Counted from the stretch's first letter, positions 39,901-48,373 are shown. The stretch: 64,000 bases of DNA from Saprospiraceae bacterium (GCA_016715465.1 JADKAA010000024.1:744001-808000); one strand, 5' to 3'. Made by a program: numbers and translations. Notes: a model not told the origin generated them from the letters alone.

Positions 39901-39949
39901 AGAGGATACTCCCGGTAAATAACAGGAATAATAATGTGGCAAAACGCAT
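36905..39949 (-). CDS. SusC/RagA family TonB-linked outer-membrane transporter
   Basis: 1014 residues. Signal peptide (MRFATLLFLLFTGSILYAQ), then a carboxypeptidase-D-like domain (DITGKVTFAGQLEAAIGVTV), a TonB box-like region (LDEVVVVGYSSQKRSDISG), the plug with RIRGIGTINNSDPLYIVDG and ITTKKG, and a ~750-residue barrel ending in an aromatic residue (AGFNLTF). It imports oligosaccharides with TonB energy. First gene of the tightly spaced susC-susD-PKD-GH16-GH16 run. Confidence 0.96.
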   Translation of the reverse strand: MRFATLLFLLFTGSILYAQDITGKVTFAGQLEAAIGVTVVIKGTDQGTVTDLDGNYTLNVPNADAILVFSFVGYITQEIPVGNQQTIDVILEENISQLDEVVVVGYSSQKRSDISGSVATIKSKDLGERPILRVEQALQGRAAGVQVAQVSGSPGSPLTVRIRGIGTINNSDPLYIVDGIAVDGLDFLNPNDIENINILKDAASSAIYGSRGANGVVLITTKKGSREKAGILSYDFYYGIQRAGRLLDLLNATEYATLQNEAYIAAGKKPLPEFNNPASLGTGTDWQEAIFETAPIMSHQLTASGGSEKSAYTLSGNFFTQDGIVGGPKANFKRATVRFNNTHETKKWLTLGSNVALTWLKRQGLAENSQYNSPIIRALNMDPVTPVYKADGTFAYSTYADTDIANPVNGIAQTHNNWTSNRIVGNVFADVKVMENLTFRSAMSLDATFAVQRFFNPRFDLSNIPSISEAPAAEKNLINSVGVGNNNWRNWQWENYLTYQKTFKRDHNLTFIAGTSAIQNRFDGNGGGNTNLPTNDVKDAYISNTIDPIASQSAYQYANESSLLSYFAKSNYAFAERYLFSATLRADGSSRFGKNNRYGYFPSFSAGWVPSSESFWKWEDISALKLRASWGQNGNDRIGDYSFTTIVEKGQNYAFGPGEIITNGSVALTSPNPDLKWETSTQTDVGLDLELYDGKINFTTDYYVKKTSDMLYAAPIPLVAGTNPPIQNVATAQNKGWEFALNYRNAGSELQYAFGGNISFVQSEVTGLGRGGEPVYSGYVQSANANAAITDVGLAVASFYGFVTDGIFQTKEEIAAHAFQNELTAPGDIKFKDLDGNGIINQEDRTVIGNPTPDFTYGFNGELKYQGVELNFFLQGSEGNDIYNSTVRYDFTYVNRPSSVLGRWTGPGTSNTQPRVSLSDPNQNARVSDRFVEDGSYLRLKTLQLSYILPKSWVNKARISNLKVYVTGQNLLTFTKYSGYDPEIGNIGGSLEIGIDRGFYPPARTVMAGFNLTF

Positions 39950-39995
39950 GTTAAAAGATTATGGGTGATTCAATACGGAAAGGAAGAATGGGAAA

Positions 39996-40012
39996 GGCAA
40001 TTAAACATTGCC
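39996..40012 (-). other. Intergenic hairpin before susC
   Basis: GGCAAT (39996-40001) pairs with ATTGCC (40007-40012) over a 5-nt loop in the 89-bp gap between the T9SS glycan-binding gene and susC. No T run follows on the minus strand, so it may be an attenuator or processing site rather than a full terminator. Confidence 0.3.
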
Positions 40013-40038
40013 CCTCCCTCTACCTAAAATACTTCTGA

Positions 40039-42084
40039 TTAAAATTTAAACCATTTTTTGGTTTGAGACTTTTCACCGGTGGTGATGGTGATGGTGTATA
40101 AACCTGATTTAAGTGCTGAAACATCTACTGACATTACTGATGGTTTGTCCTTAAGGGACAAATGCTGCAATTGTGCTCCAACCACATTCTGGATAGTGAG
40201 GTCAGTGGCCGTTCTGGTATTCATCTGAATGTTCAGTTGATTTCCGGATACCGGGTTGCCCAAAATATCAAACAGACCACTAGATATGATCTCCTCATCA
40301 GAAGACAATGCACAGGTAGTAGTGGCCGAGCAATTCTCAAAACAAGTTGCATAAATGGTGTCAGCTGCAACCGGTGGCAGGAACCTGTCGTTGTAGTTGT
40401 TGGGATCTCCGCAAGGCAGACCTTCCAGAACTTCCTTACAGCTATAGTCGGCGCATGGACCATTGGCAAAAGTAAAGTGAGATTTGAATCCAACTTTTCT
40501 TGACACCACTAATTCGTAGTAGTCATTGACAGGCTTCATTTTGTACCTTCCTCCCGGTATTTCAAAATTGCCGCCGCCGGCCAGCCAAACGCCATCTGCA
40601 TTGGGCACTTCGCTGCCCATGCCCAGCCTGAATGTGATCTTTACTTCCTCTCCGCAGGCATAACAGCTGTTGTAACAGAATTTCTCCTGTTGTCCTTCTG
40701 TGGTTACCAGTAATCTCCTGTTGGTAAATTGTCCTGATGGATCGGTAACGGTGCACTCTTCAGTTCCTGCGAAAGCCTCCTGTCCCAGCCAGTTGTCAAG
40801 GGTGACCTTATATTCGAAAGCCCCCACAGGAAAATCGATAGATCCTACCCACAGGCCATCGGCGTTTTCGTCGGTGAGTGGATTCGCATCTCCGGACCAG
40901 TTATTGAAGTTGCCGCTGATGTACACTTGGTCAAAATTTCCGGAGTAGTTGTTCATGTTTACTTCAAAGTTAACCGTCCTGATCGCTGGTCCGGTGCTAC
41001 CTTCTACACAGATGTCATCAAAATAAGAGACTACCTCTGTACCAGTACCGGCCGTGCCAAAGTCAAAGAACAATACGATCCTGGTGTAGGTATGGCCGAA
41101 AGCAGAGGCAAATGGCGCTTCGATGGATGGCAGATTGGCATCAAAAGTAAGTTCTTCCCACTCATTGACCTTGGTATTGGCTACGGTGGTGAGCCAGTTT
41201 TGGCCGCCATCGGGTGAACCTTCCAGTTTGAGGGTCAGGGAGCCGATGTGGTCCATATGTACTTTGATTTTAATCTTTCCATTGTCAATCAGGTTTACCG
41301 GGTTTACCGGATTGGGATTTGAAAAAGCTCCGGCCCATACTTCTGCTACAGCAGGTTTAACAAACCTGGCTACATTGGCGCTCTCATTGATGCCGGTTGG
41401 GTTCGGATTGGCTACATTGGTATTGAGCGAGCCATCCAGCGGACTTCCAAAATACTGAAAAACCGTGGTGGTAGCTTCTGTTTCATAATCCAGAACCGGA
41501 TTACAAACTGCTCCGCCAGCATCGGTGACAATGTTGTCAAAGTAGTAAACCTGTTCAGTGCCGGTTCCTGCTGTTCCAAAATCGAAAAATAAAACTACCC
41601 TGGCATAAATGTGTCCGGCTGCTGCGGCATTTGGTCCTTCAATGGACGGGAGATTGGCATCGAATTCCAACATTTCCCACTCATTGATTTTAGTATTGGC
41701 TACGGTGGTAATCCAGTTTTGACCACCATCGGGTGAACCTTCCAATTTGACGGAAAGTGAACCAATATGGTCCATCCATACCATAACCCTGATTTTTGAA
41801 CCGGATGTGAGGTCAACCGGAGTGGTGGGGTTAGGGTTTGAAAATGCGCCGGCCCAAACCTCAGCAACGGCAGGTTTTACGAATTTGGCAACCTTATCGC
41901 TGGTATTGCCACCGGTTTTGTCAGGATTATCGATGATTTCATTGAGTGAACCATCTAAAGGACTTCCAAAGTATTGGAAGGTGGTACTGGTTTCTGCTGT
42001 CTCAAAGTCGAGGATGGTGGTTTGCGCCACCAGCGACAATTGGAGGGCACCTAAGAATAAAAAGGTGTAAAATGTGGCTTTCAT
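40039..42084 (-). CDS. T9SS-secreted glycan-binding protein of the PUL
   Basis: 681 residues, with a signal peptide (MKATFYTFLFLGALQLSLVA). Two tandem ~170-residue beta-sandwich modules (~20-190 and ~195-365) are nearly identical in places (FQYFGSPLDGSLN and LKLEGSPDGGQNW or VKLEGSPDGGQNW occur in both). A CBM48/E-set-like domain (VYISGNFNNWSGDANPLTD, ~375-490), a related domain (~495-590) and a T9SS type A sorting domain from ~600 follow. No catalytic residues seen. It lies 89 bp upstream of susC on the same strand and is divergent from the regulator. Probably binds the target glucan outside the cell. Confidence 0.82.
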   Translation of the reverse strand: MKATFYTFLFLGALQLSLVAQTTILDFETAETSTTFQYFGSPLDGSLNEIIDNPDKTGGNTSDKVAKFVKPAVAEVWAGAFSNPNPTTPVDLTSGSKIRVMVWMDHIGSLSVKLEGSPDGGQNWITTVANTKINEWEMLEFDANLPSIEGPNAAAAGHIYARVVLFFDFGTAGTGTEQVYYFDNIVTDAGGAVCNPVLDYETEATTTVFQYFGSPLDGSLNTNVANPNPTGINESANVARFVKPAVAEVWAGAFSNPNPVNPVNLIDNGKIKIKVHMDHIGSLTLKLEGSPDGGQNWLTTVANTKVNEWEELTFDANLPSIEAPFASAFGHTYTRIVLFFDFGTAGTGTEVVSYFDDICVEGSTGPAIRTVNFEVNMNNYSGNFDQVYISGNFNNWSGDANPLTDENADGLWVGSIDFPVGAFEYKVTLDNWLGQEAFAGTEECTVTDPSGQFTNRRLLVTTEGQQEKFCYNSCYACGEEVKITFRLGMGSEVPNADGVWLAGGGNFEIPGGRYKMKPVNDYYELVVSRKVGFKSHFTFANGPCADYSCKEVLEGLPCGDPNNYNDRFLPPVAADTIYATCFENCSATTTCALSSDEEIISSGLFDILGNPVSGNQLNIQMNTRTATDLTIQNVVGAQLQHLSLKDKPSVMSVDVSALKSGLYTITITTGEKSQTKKWFKF

Positions 42085-42137
42085 AATTTAATGGTTTTAA
42101 TGAAGATGAAAATCAAGTATTTTGAATTATAAAGTGA

Positions 42138-42145
42138 CAAAGTTA
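42138..42145 (-). promoter_or_regulatory. Candidate -7 box for the PUL transcript
   Basis: On the minus strand this reads TAACTTTG, a perfect TAnnTTTG match, 53 bp before the start of the T9SS glycan-binding gene. No clear -33 TTTG, which is common in activator-dependent promoters. Confidence 0.45.
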
Positions 42146-42167
42146 ACCTACCTTTATACCGTAACCT

Positions 42168-42175
42168 TATTTTTG
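42168..42175 (+). promoter_or_regulatory. Candidate -7 box for the regulator gene
   Basis: TATTTTTG matches TAnnTTTG and lies 61 bp before the regulator start. It is only 22 bp from the divergent PUL box, so the two promoters would compete or be co-regulated. Confidence 0.4.
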
Positions 42176-42207
42176 ACCACTATTCTATTACCACAGGCTA
42201 AAAAACA

Positions 42208-42228
42208 CACTACGGCATCACTACGGCA
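42208..42228. repeat. Direct repeat with 11-bp period, possible operator
   Basis: CACTACGGCA occurs at 42208-42217 and again at 42219-42228. A period of 11 bp (one helical turn) in the divergent promoter region suggests a binding site for a dimeric regulator, perhaps the adjacent HTH protein. Confidence 0.4.
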
Positions 42229-42236
42229 AAATAAAA

Positions 42237-45224
42237 ATGAATATTGATTATCAATATATTATGTTTTCAGATCCTACTCAAGATATAAAAAGTAAGTACG
42301 GCCTGGAACAAATTGTTTGGCGGTTGATGTTTTTCTTGTTTCCTTGTCTGTTTCTCATTCCGGGAATACCAATGGCGCAAAATGGTAGCCATAATCTCGG
42401 TACGGCTCCCATCCTGCATTTTCCAAAATCCATCTACACCGGAGGAACACAAACATGGGATATCTGCCAGGATGAAAGGGGCGTGATGTATTTTGCCAAC
42501 AACGATGGCCTGCTCGAATACGATGGCAGCCGATGGCAGTTGTATAAGGTTTCTAACCAGACAATTGTGCGGTCACTGGCCATTGATACCAGGGGAAGGA
42601 TCTTTGTGGGTGCGCAAAGCGAACTGGGCTTCTTTTATCCGGATGAACCGGGCGTACTTAAATACCAATCCCTGGTTTCTCTCATTCCCGGCACTCTCCG
42701 CAATTTTGAAGATGTTTGGGACATCGTCATCTCAGGAGACAGGGTGTATTTCAGAACCAATAAATTGATTTTGGTTTACCAGGAAGGCAAAGTGGAAATT
42801 TTGCTAAACAGCAATGGCTGGCTGGGCATGTATGCTGTGGATAAAGAGGTGTTTGTCCAGGATGAAACTTTTGCACTTTTTCAACTTAAAGGACTAAAAA
42901 CCTTTGGCATACCATCGATAGCCGCCTTGACGAGTCCGGCTACCGGCATGATGGCCTGGAAGGGGGATACCACCCTGGTGACTACGCTCAAAAGTGGCAT
43001 CTTTTATCTTAAAGGAGACAAGTCCGGCCCATGGAAGACCGATTTAGGCAATTTGCTTTACCGAAAACGCATCTACAGTGCAGGTCTGTTACAAGACCAT
43101 CAATTGGCATTGGGTACATCATTAGACGGCTTGCTGGTGATTGATTCAAATAAAAAGCTGCTACACCATTTTAATAAAAAGAAAGGCCTGCAGAATAACA
43201 ACGTACTCAGCACCTATGTAGATCGGCACAACAATGTATGGCTGGGTCTGGACAACGGCATTGCCTGTATTTTGCTGGAATCTCCTTTCACCTCCATTAT
43301 ACCGGACAGGGAATTGTCCAGTACCGGTTATACCGCCGCGGTGTTTAAGGATCGTTTGTATCTCGGCCTATCAGACGGACTCTACACCGTACCCTGGAAA
43401 AAATACTACCGTCCGGGTGACGTCAGTCTTTTTAGAAAGATTGATAATACCGACGGTCAGGTTTGGAATCTTTCCGCATTGGGCGACCACCTCTTACTGG
43501 GCCATCATGAGGGAAGTTTTGAAGTAGAAAGGGAAAATGCCACCAGAATTTCCAATACACAGGGCGGGTGGACTTTTATAGAGGTGGATAAAACATCTAT
43601 GCTGGGCGGGAATTACAGGGGCATACAGTGGTTCAGGCGTCAGGCTAATGGGCACTGGCAGCCGGGCGAAAAATTACCCGGTTTGGATGAATCATGCCGC
43701 ATCATGGTTAAGGACAATGACGGCACCGTTTGGGTATCTCACCCATACAGGGGTGTCTATAGGATTACTTCACTCAAGCCTGAGACAGGGGCCGGCAGGG
43801 TGGAGTTTTATCACGCCAAAAATGGCTTGCCTTCAGACCTCAATAATTATGTGTTCAGTATAGCAGGGAAAGCTGTGTTCGGCACTGAAAAGGGGGTTTG
43901 GCGATTTGATAAAGATAAAAAGCGATTCATACCTGCTGCTGATTTCAATGAGGCCATTGGAAACAACCTGCGGGTAAAATGTCTGAAAGAAGACGGGCAG
44001 GGAAATATCTGGTATGTAGCAGACAATGAAGTAGGTATGCTGAAAGTGGACGATCTTGGCCTGAAGAAAGAAACCCAAAAAATGGTCTTTCCAGAGTTGG
44101 AGCGCAAGCTGGTGGGAGGTTTTGAGTTTATTTATCCTGTCGATGAACACAATGTATTTTTTGGGGCGGAAGAAGGATTTATCCATTATGACCCTTTCAG
44201 GGATAAATCAGGCAGCGATAAACTGTACGTATTGCTTACGCGTATTGAAGCCAATGGCAAGGACATTGTATTTGGGGGTTGGTTTAATGAGGACACCGGG
44301 CTTACTACGGCACAAGGCAATGCCAAAAAGCCAGCCCTTTCGTACCACCAGAACAACCTTACCTTTTATTTTACGGCACCACGGTTTCGATACAATGGCT
44401 TGCTGGAATATCGCACCCGGCTCGACAATTTTGAAGACAGTTGGTCTTCCTGGTCGGTTGAACCCAGAAAACAATACAACAACCTGCATTCGGGCAGATA
44501 TACCTTCGTGGTTCAGGCCAGGATCAAAGGCGGGCAGCAAAGCGCCGAGGTCAAATATAAATTTTCAATTTTACCACCGTGGTATGCTTCACCTATTGCC
44601 CTGGGCTTTTATTTTTTACTATTTGCCGCCTTGATCGTCTTTTTATTAAAACGACAATATGCCCGCTTCGAAGCGGAGAAACAAAAACTGGAGGCACAAC
44701 ACAAAGAAGCGCAGGAACAGCAAATGATACAGGTAGAGCAGACAAAGGCAGCCCTGGTGCAAATGCAAAATGAAAAACTGGCGGCGGACATCGCTTTTAA
44801 GAATCAGGAACTGGCATCCGCCACCATGCACCTGGTGCAAAAGGGGGAGGTGTTACTGACCATCCAGAACGCCCTCAATCAGATACTTGAAAAATCGGCC
44901 AACGCTGAGGTAAAAAAGGAAGTGCAAGGCTTGATCAACCTCATGAGTTTCGACACAAAGATCGATGAAGACTGGGAGCAGTTTTCACACCACTTCGACC
45001 AGGTACACGTCAATTTTTTGGAAAGACTCCGCAAACAATATCCGCAGATTACCGCCAATGACGAAAAATTATGTGCTTATCTCCGGCTGAATCTGAGTAC
45101 CAAGGAAACGGCTCAGATGATGAACATTTCTGTGCGGGGTGTAGAGGCCAGCCGTTACCGCCTGCGCAAAAAACTCGGACTTTCCAATGAGGTCAACCTT
45201 ACAGAATTTATGATAAAAATTTAA
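42237..45224 (+). CDS. Membrane-spanning sensor-regulator: beta-propeller, triple-tyrosine domain, HTH
   Basis: 995 residues. N-terminal signal/anchor (LMFFLFPCLFLIPGIPMAQ; a later Met is a possible start). Regulator-propeller repeats fill ~50-640 (for example NNVLSTYVDRHNNVWLGLD). A Y_Y_Y (triple tyrosine) domain lies at ~690-780, a transmembrane helix at ~783-807 (IALGFYFLLFAALIVFLL), and a long coiled coil follows. A LuxR/GerE-like HTH ends the protein (LSTKETAQMMNISVRGVEASRYRLRKKL). No histidine kinase or receiver domain is present, so this is a one-component relative of the hybrid PUL sensors. Divergent from the PUL operon; it very likely senses the oligosaccharide in the periplasm and activates it. 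Confidence 0.88.
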   Translation: MNIDYQYIMFSDPTQDIKSKYGLEQIVWRLMFFLFPCLFLIPGIPMAQNGSHNLGTAPILHFPKSIYTGGTQTWDICQDERGVMYFANNDGLLEYDGSRWQLYKVSNQTIVRSLAIDTRGRIFVGAQSELGFFYPDEPGVLKYQSLVSLIPGTLRNFEDVWDIVISGDRVYFRTNKLILVYQEGKVEILLNSNGWLGMYAVDKEVFVQDETFALFQLKGLKTFGIPSIAALTSPATGMMAWKGDTTLVTTLKSGIFYLKGDKSGPWKTDLGNLLYRKRIYSAGLLQDHQLALGTSLDGLLVIDSNKKLLHHFNKKKGLQNNNVLSTYVDRHNNVWLGLDNGIACILLESPFTSIIPDRELSSTGYTAAVFKDRLYLGLSDGLYTVPWKKYYRPGDVSLFRKIDNTDGQVWNLSALGDHLLLGHHEGSFEVERENATRISNTQGGWTFIEVDKTSMLGGNYRGIQWFRRQANGHWQPGEKLPGLDESCRIMVKDNDGTVWVSHPYRGVYRITSLKPETGAGRVEFYHAKNGLPSDLNNYVFSIAGKAVFGTEKGVWRFDKDKKRFIPAADFNEAIGNNLRVKCLKEDGQGNIWYVADNEVGMLKVDDLGLKKETQKMVFPELERKLVGGFEFIYPVDEHNVFFGAEEGFIHYDPFRDKSGSDKLYVLLTRIEANGKDIVFGGWFNEDTGLTTAQGNAKKPALSYHQNNLTFYFTAPRFRYNGLLEYRTRLDNFEDSWSSWSVEPRKQYNNLHSGRYTFVVQARIKGGQQSAEVKYKFSILPPWYASPIALGFYFLLFAALIVFLLKRQYARFEAEKQKLEAQHKEAQEQQMIQVEQTKAALVQMQNEKLAADIAFKNQELASATMHLVQKGEVLLTIQNALNQILEKSANAEVKKEVQGLINLMSFDTKIDEDWEQFSHHFDQVHVNFLERLRKQYPQITANDEKLCAYLRLNLSTKETAQMMNISVRGVEASRYRLRKKLGLSNEVNLTEFMIKI

Positions 45225-45244
45225 GGGGCACACTAAAAGACATA

Positions 45245-46243
45245 TTAGTCTTCATCGATAAATTCAGTTGCTTTGGCGCTGCCTACCACATGGGCGTCAT
45301 AGCCCTTTTCAGAAAGCCATTTGGCAAAACTATCCTGGTAGCCGTGGGTCACAAAGATCCGTTCGGCTCCGGTATCTTTTATGGTTTGATTGAGGGCCAA
45401 CCAATCGGCGTGGTCAGACAAGACAAAAGCGGCGCCCGGATGATTTTGTCTGAACTTCCTTAAGGCCATCCAGCCCGAAGCGTCTGCTTTTTTTGCGTGT
45501 TTTAACTGCAGGCTGAGTTGTCCCGGTTTTGCGGTACCGGGCGCGATGATGAGGGCGTTTGCCAGCTGATCTGCTTTGAGTCTCGGGTCGATTTCTGAGG
45601 CAGAAGACAGGTTGATGCCTTGTTTTCTAAGGACTTCGTTGGTTTTATGGATCGAGTTGTGCACGTACACCGGCCCGATATGAGCATGAGCGATCATATG
45701 CATGATGCGTTGTGCCTTGCCTAAGGAATAAGCCGACACCATAGAAGGGAGGCCCAGGCTGGCATTATGTTGCCACCAATCCAACATTTGCCCGGCGATG
45801 ACCTCCTGAGACCGCCAGTTAAATATGGGCAGTCCAAAGGTCGACTCTGTGATAAAGGTATGGCATGCTACCGGTTCAAATGCTTCCGTAAGGCCGTCGT
45901 TTTCGCGTTTGTAATCGCCACTTATGACCCATACTTCGCCTTTGTATTCTACCCTGAGTTGCGCACTGCCAATCACATGACCTGCAGGATGAAACGAAAA
46001 GGTGACCCCGTTGATGAGAAAAGTTTCGCCATAGTTTACACCGGCTGCCTGAATGTGCCTGCCGAGGCGCAGTTTGAGTAAGGCCAGGGATGCCGTAGTA
46101 CAGATATAGGATTTGTGTCCGGGGCGGGCGTGGTCGGAGTGGGCGTGGGTGACAATGGCCTTAGGCACAGCGCGGTGCGCATCGATATATACATCGGCCT
46201 GTCTGCAATACAAACCATGGTAAGTAAATTCAATCAATTGCAT
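45245..46243 (-). CDS. DNA ligase-associated MBL-fold exonuclease
   Basis: 332 residues. Metallo-beta-lactamase motif HAHSDH at 33-38 (THAHSDHARPGH), GHVIGSAQLRVE, SGDYKRENDG and TESTFGLPIF, then a beta-CASP-like region. The C-terminal FVLSDHADW and IFVTHGYQDSFAKWL are typical of the ligase-associated putative exonuclease family (TIGR04122 type). In many genomes it sits with an ATP-dependent DNA ligase and a Lhr-like helicase; neither is in this window. Presumed role is DNA end processing. It ends 20 bp from the convergent regulator gene. Confidence 0.88.
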   Translation of the reverse strand: MQLIEFTYHGLYCRQADVYIDAHRAVPKAIVTHAHSDHARPGHKSYICTTASLALLKLRLGRHIQAAGVNYGETFLINGVTFSFHPAGHVIGSAQLRVEYKGEVWVISGDYKRENDGLTEAFEPVACHTFITESTFGLPIFNWRSQEVIAGQMLDWWQHNASLGLPSMVSAYSLGKAQRIMHMIAHAHIGPVYVHNSIHKTNEVLRKQGINLSSASEIDPRLKADQLANALIIAPGTAKPGQLSLQLKHAKKADASGWMALRKFRQNHPGAAFVLSDHADWLALNQTIKDTGAERIFVTHGYQDSFAKWLSEKGYDAHVVGSAKATEFIDED

Positions 46244-46252
46244 AGATATGCT

Positions 46253-46260
46253 TACTTTTG
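46253..46260 (+). promoter_or_regulatory. Candidate -7 box for the flippase gene
   Basis: TACTTTTG fits TAnnTTTG and lies 16 bp before the TTG start at 46277. It lies downstream of the ATG at 46217, which argues for the later start. Confidence 0.4.
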
Positions 46261-46276
46261 CCCTTCATTACGGCCC

Positions 46277-47713
46277 TTGAAAAAAGAATTTGCTTATAAT
46301 ATTTTTTTCCTGCTGATCATCAATCTGCTGATCAAACCCCTTTACATTTTCGGTATAGAAACAAAGGTACAAAACATCACGGGTCCGGAGGCCTTTGGTT
46401 TGTATTTCAGTTTGTTTGGACTGGTCTTTTTGCACCAGTTTATCAATGACCCCGGCATTCAGAATTACAACACCATTTTTGTGGCACAAAACCGCGAAAA
46501 ATTTGTCCACCACTTTCCACGCTTAATTGGACTCAAGCTGGTGTTGCTTATGTTGCTCACGGGAGTGTCCATTATTTCGGGTTTTGTCCTCGGTCATCGC
46601 GGTTATGTATTGCTGTATATAGCAGGTATTTCTGTGACGCTTTTCCTCAGCACGCTATTTGTGTTGTTTCGGTCAATGCTGTCGGGCATGGGCAGTTACC
46701 GTACCGATACCTGGTTGTCCGCCATGGATAGATTTTTGCTCATTGGGGTCATTGGCTTCTTTTTTCTGACTGGCCTGGCCTTCGACATTGAAACCTTTAT
46801 TGTCATCCAGGTGATTTGTTATGTGGTGTGTGTTGGCCTCGCGGCCTATTTTTTATCCAGGTTGGGCGCTATATTCCGACCTGTGTTTGATTGGAATTAC
46901 AGCGTAAAATTTGTGCTGAGCTGTTTGCCTTATGCCATCATCATTTTACTCACGGGTGTGGTGATGAGGGCGGATGGTGTAATGATCGAGCGGTTGTTGC
47001 CCGATGGCAAATACCAGGCGGGTGTGTATAGCGCCGGATACCGGTTTCTGGATGCGGCCAACATGTTTGGTTATATTTTTGGGGCGCTTTTGTTGCCTAT
47101 GTTTAGTCGCCTGCTCGCTGAAAAAGAAGATACGCAGGAAGTATTTAGTGTGGCCTACCGCATCTTGTTTGTAATGAGCCTTATGTTGGGAGGAACTTTT
47201 TATTTTTATGCCGGTGATGTTTTTTTGTTTTTCTATGGAGATGCTTATACTGCAGGTATTCCCACCATGCGGCTGCTCATTTTAGCCGTGATACCCGCAG
47301 CCCTCACCAATGTATTTGGTCCGTTGATCCTGGCCTCGAGAAACATTCGTCAATACAATCTTTTGTATCTAAGTGCCGTCGTCATCTATGTAGCGGCCAA
47401 TCTGATCTGTATTCCGCGGTATGGTAACATCGCCGCCGCCGGGGTCGCCGTATTTACCTGGACCTACATCGTGTTGGGCATGGTGTACATCTGCTCCAAA
47501 AAAGGTCTGATCAAAAGTGATGTATCTATCCTGATCAAAAGTGTGGCAACCTTCGCCAGCCTGTATTTGATCTTCTTGTTTTTTGATAAAATAGCCACCC
47601 TGAACTGGATGGTAGAATTGGGTATAATTGGCATCACCGTGCTCCTGCTTTTATACCTCAGCAAATACATCGACCTCAAAGAGATTCTAAGGGCCGCCCG
47701 AGGCAAAGAATAG
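46277..47713 (+). CDS. Polysaccharide flippase (MATE/Wzx-like)
   Basis: About 479 residues, with 12-14 hydrophobic segments throughout (for example IFFLLIINLLIKPLYIFG, LVLLMLLTGVSIISGFVLG). The C-terminal half has the pattern of the polysaccharide biosynthesis/Wzx family (YSAGYRFLDAANMFGYIFGALLLPMFSR). It would flip undecaprenyl-linked oligosaccharide across the inner membrane. I choose TTG at 46277, which gives LKKEFAYN directly before the first helix. ATG at 46217 or 46115 would overlap the start of the divergent exonuclease gene. No glycosyltransferases are nearby, so its pathway cannot be assigned. Confidence 0.8.
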   Translation: MKKEFAYNIFFLLIINLLIKPLYIFGIETKVQNITGPEAFGLYFSLFGLVFLHQFINDPGIQNYNTIFVAQNREKFVHHFPRLIGLKLVLLMLLTGVSIISGFVLGHRGYVLLYIAGISVTLFLSTLFVLFRSMLSGMGSYRTDTWLSAMDRFLLIGVIGFFFLTGLAFDIETFIVIQVICYVVCVGLAAYFLSRLGAIFRPVFDWNYSVKFVLSCLPYAIIILLTGVVMRADGVMIERLLPDGKYQAGVYSAGYRFLDAANMFGYIFGALLLPMFSRLLAEKEDTQEVFSVAYRILFVMSLMLGGTFYFYAGDVFLFFYGDAYTAGIPTMRLLILAVIPAALTNVFGPLILASRNIRQYNLLYLSAVVIYVAANLICIPRYGNIAAAGVAVFTWTYIVLGMVYICSKKGLIKSDVSILIKSVATFASLYLIFLFFDKIATLNWMVELGIIGITVLLLLYLSKYIDLKEILRAARGKE

Positions 47714-47726
47714 CGCCCCTCCCTTA

Positions 47727-48373
47727 TGCCCCAGCGGGGCAGTTATCCTACCCCCTCGCGAAGCCACTCCACCCTCCTTATGCCCCAGCGGGGCAGTTAT
47801 CCTAACCCCGGAGACATGACCAGGCCATGATGCCCCAGCGGGGCAGTTATCATACCTCTCCCTCGCGAAGCCACTCCACTCCCCTTATGCCCCCGCGGGG
47901 CAATTATCCTAACCCCGGAGACAAGACCAAGTCATGCTGCCCCAGCGGGACAGTTATCCTACCTCTCCCTCGCGAAGCCACTCCACCCTCCTTATGCCCC
48001 AGCGGGGCAGTTATCCTAACCCCGGAGACATGACCATGCCATGATGCCCCAGCGGGGCAGTTATCATACCACCCCTCGCGAAGCAACCTCCCTCCCCATA
48101 TGCCCCAGCGGGGCAGTTATCCTAACCCCGGAGACATGACCAGGCCATGATGCCCCAGCGGGGCATCATCACCTCTCCCTCGCGAAGCCACTCCACTCCC
48201 CTTATGCCCCGGGGCAATTATCCTAACCCCGGAGACAAGACCAAGTCATGCTGCCCCAGCGGGACAGTTATCCTACCTCTCCCTCGCGAAGCCACTCCAC
48301 CCTCCTTATGCCCCAGCGGGGCAGTTATCCTAACCCCGGAGACATGACCATGCCATGATGCCCCAGCGGGGCA
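47727..48373 (+). repeat. REP-like array: 13 copies of a 15-bp palindrome
   Basis: Thirteen copies of TGCCCCAGCGGGGCA or a close variant begin at 47727, 47781, 47831, 47888, 47938, 47995, 48045, 48101, 48151, 48205, 48252, 48309 and 48359. They are embedded in ~107-bp units that alternate TCGCGAAGCCACTCC and CCCCGGAGACATGACC spacers, usually followed by GTTATC. Copy 10 has lost its loop (TGCCCCGGGGCA). The whole block of about 260 bp starting near 47813 recurs near 48124 with two short deletions. Each copy can form a hairpin. Very different base composition from the flanks. Frames inside it are not genes. Confidence 0.9.

Noticed and set aside
46115..46276. Upstream starts for the flippase
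   Set aside because: These codons are antisense to the start of the exonuclease gene, and a TAnnTTTG box lies downstream of them. The first membrane helix begins right after 46277.
47827..48347. Short open frames inside the REP array (MMPQRG-type peptides)
   Set aside because: They are translations of the repeat itself, copied with it, and have no start signals or independent composition.
47727..48373. Possible CRISPR array
   Set aside because: The sequences between palindromes are themselves repeated and of two alternating kinds, spacing varies, and no cas gene is present. The arrangement fits REP-like repeats next to an HUH transposase.
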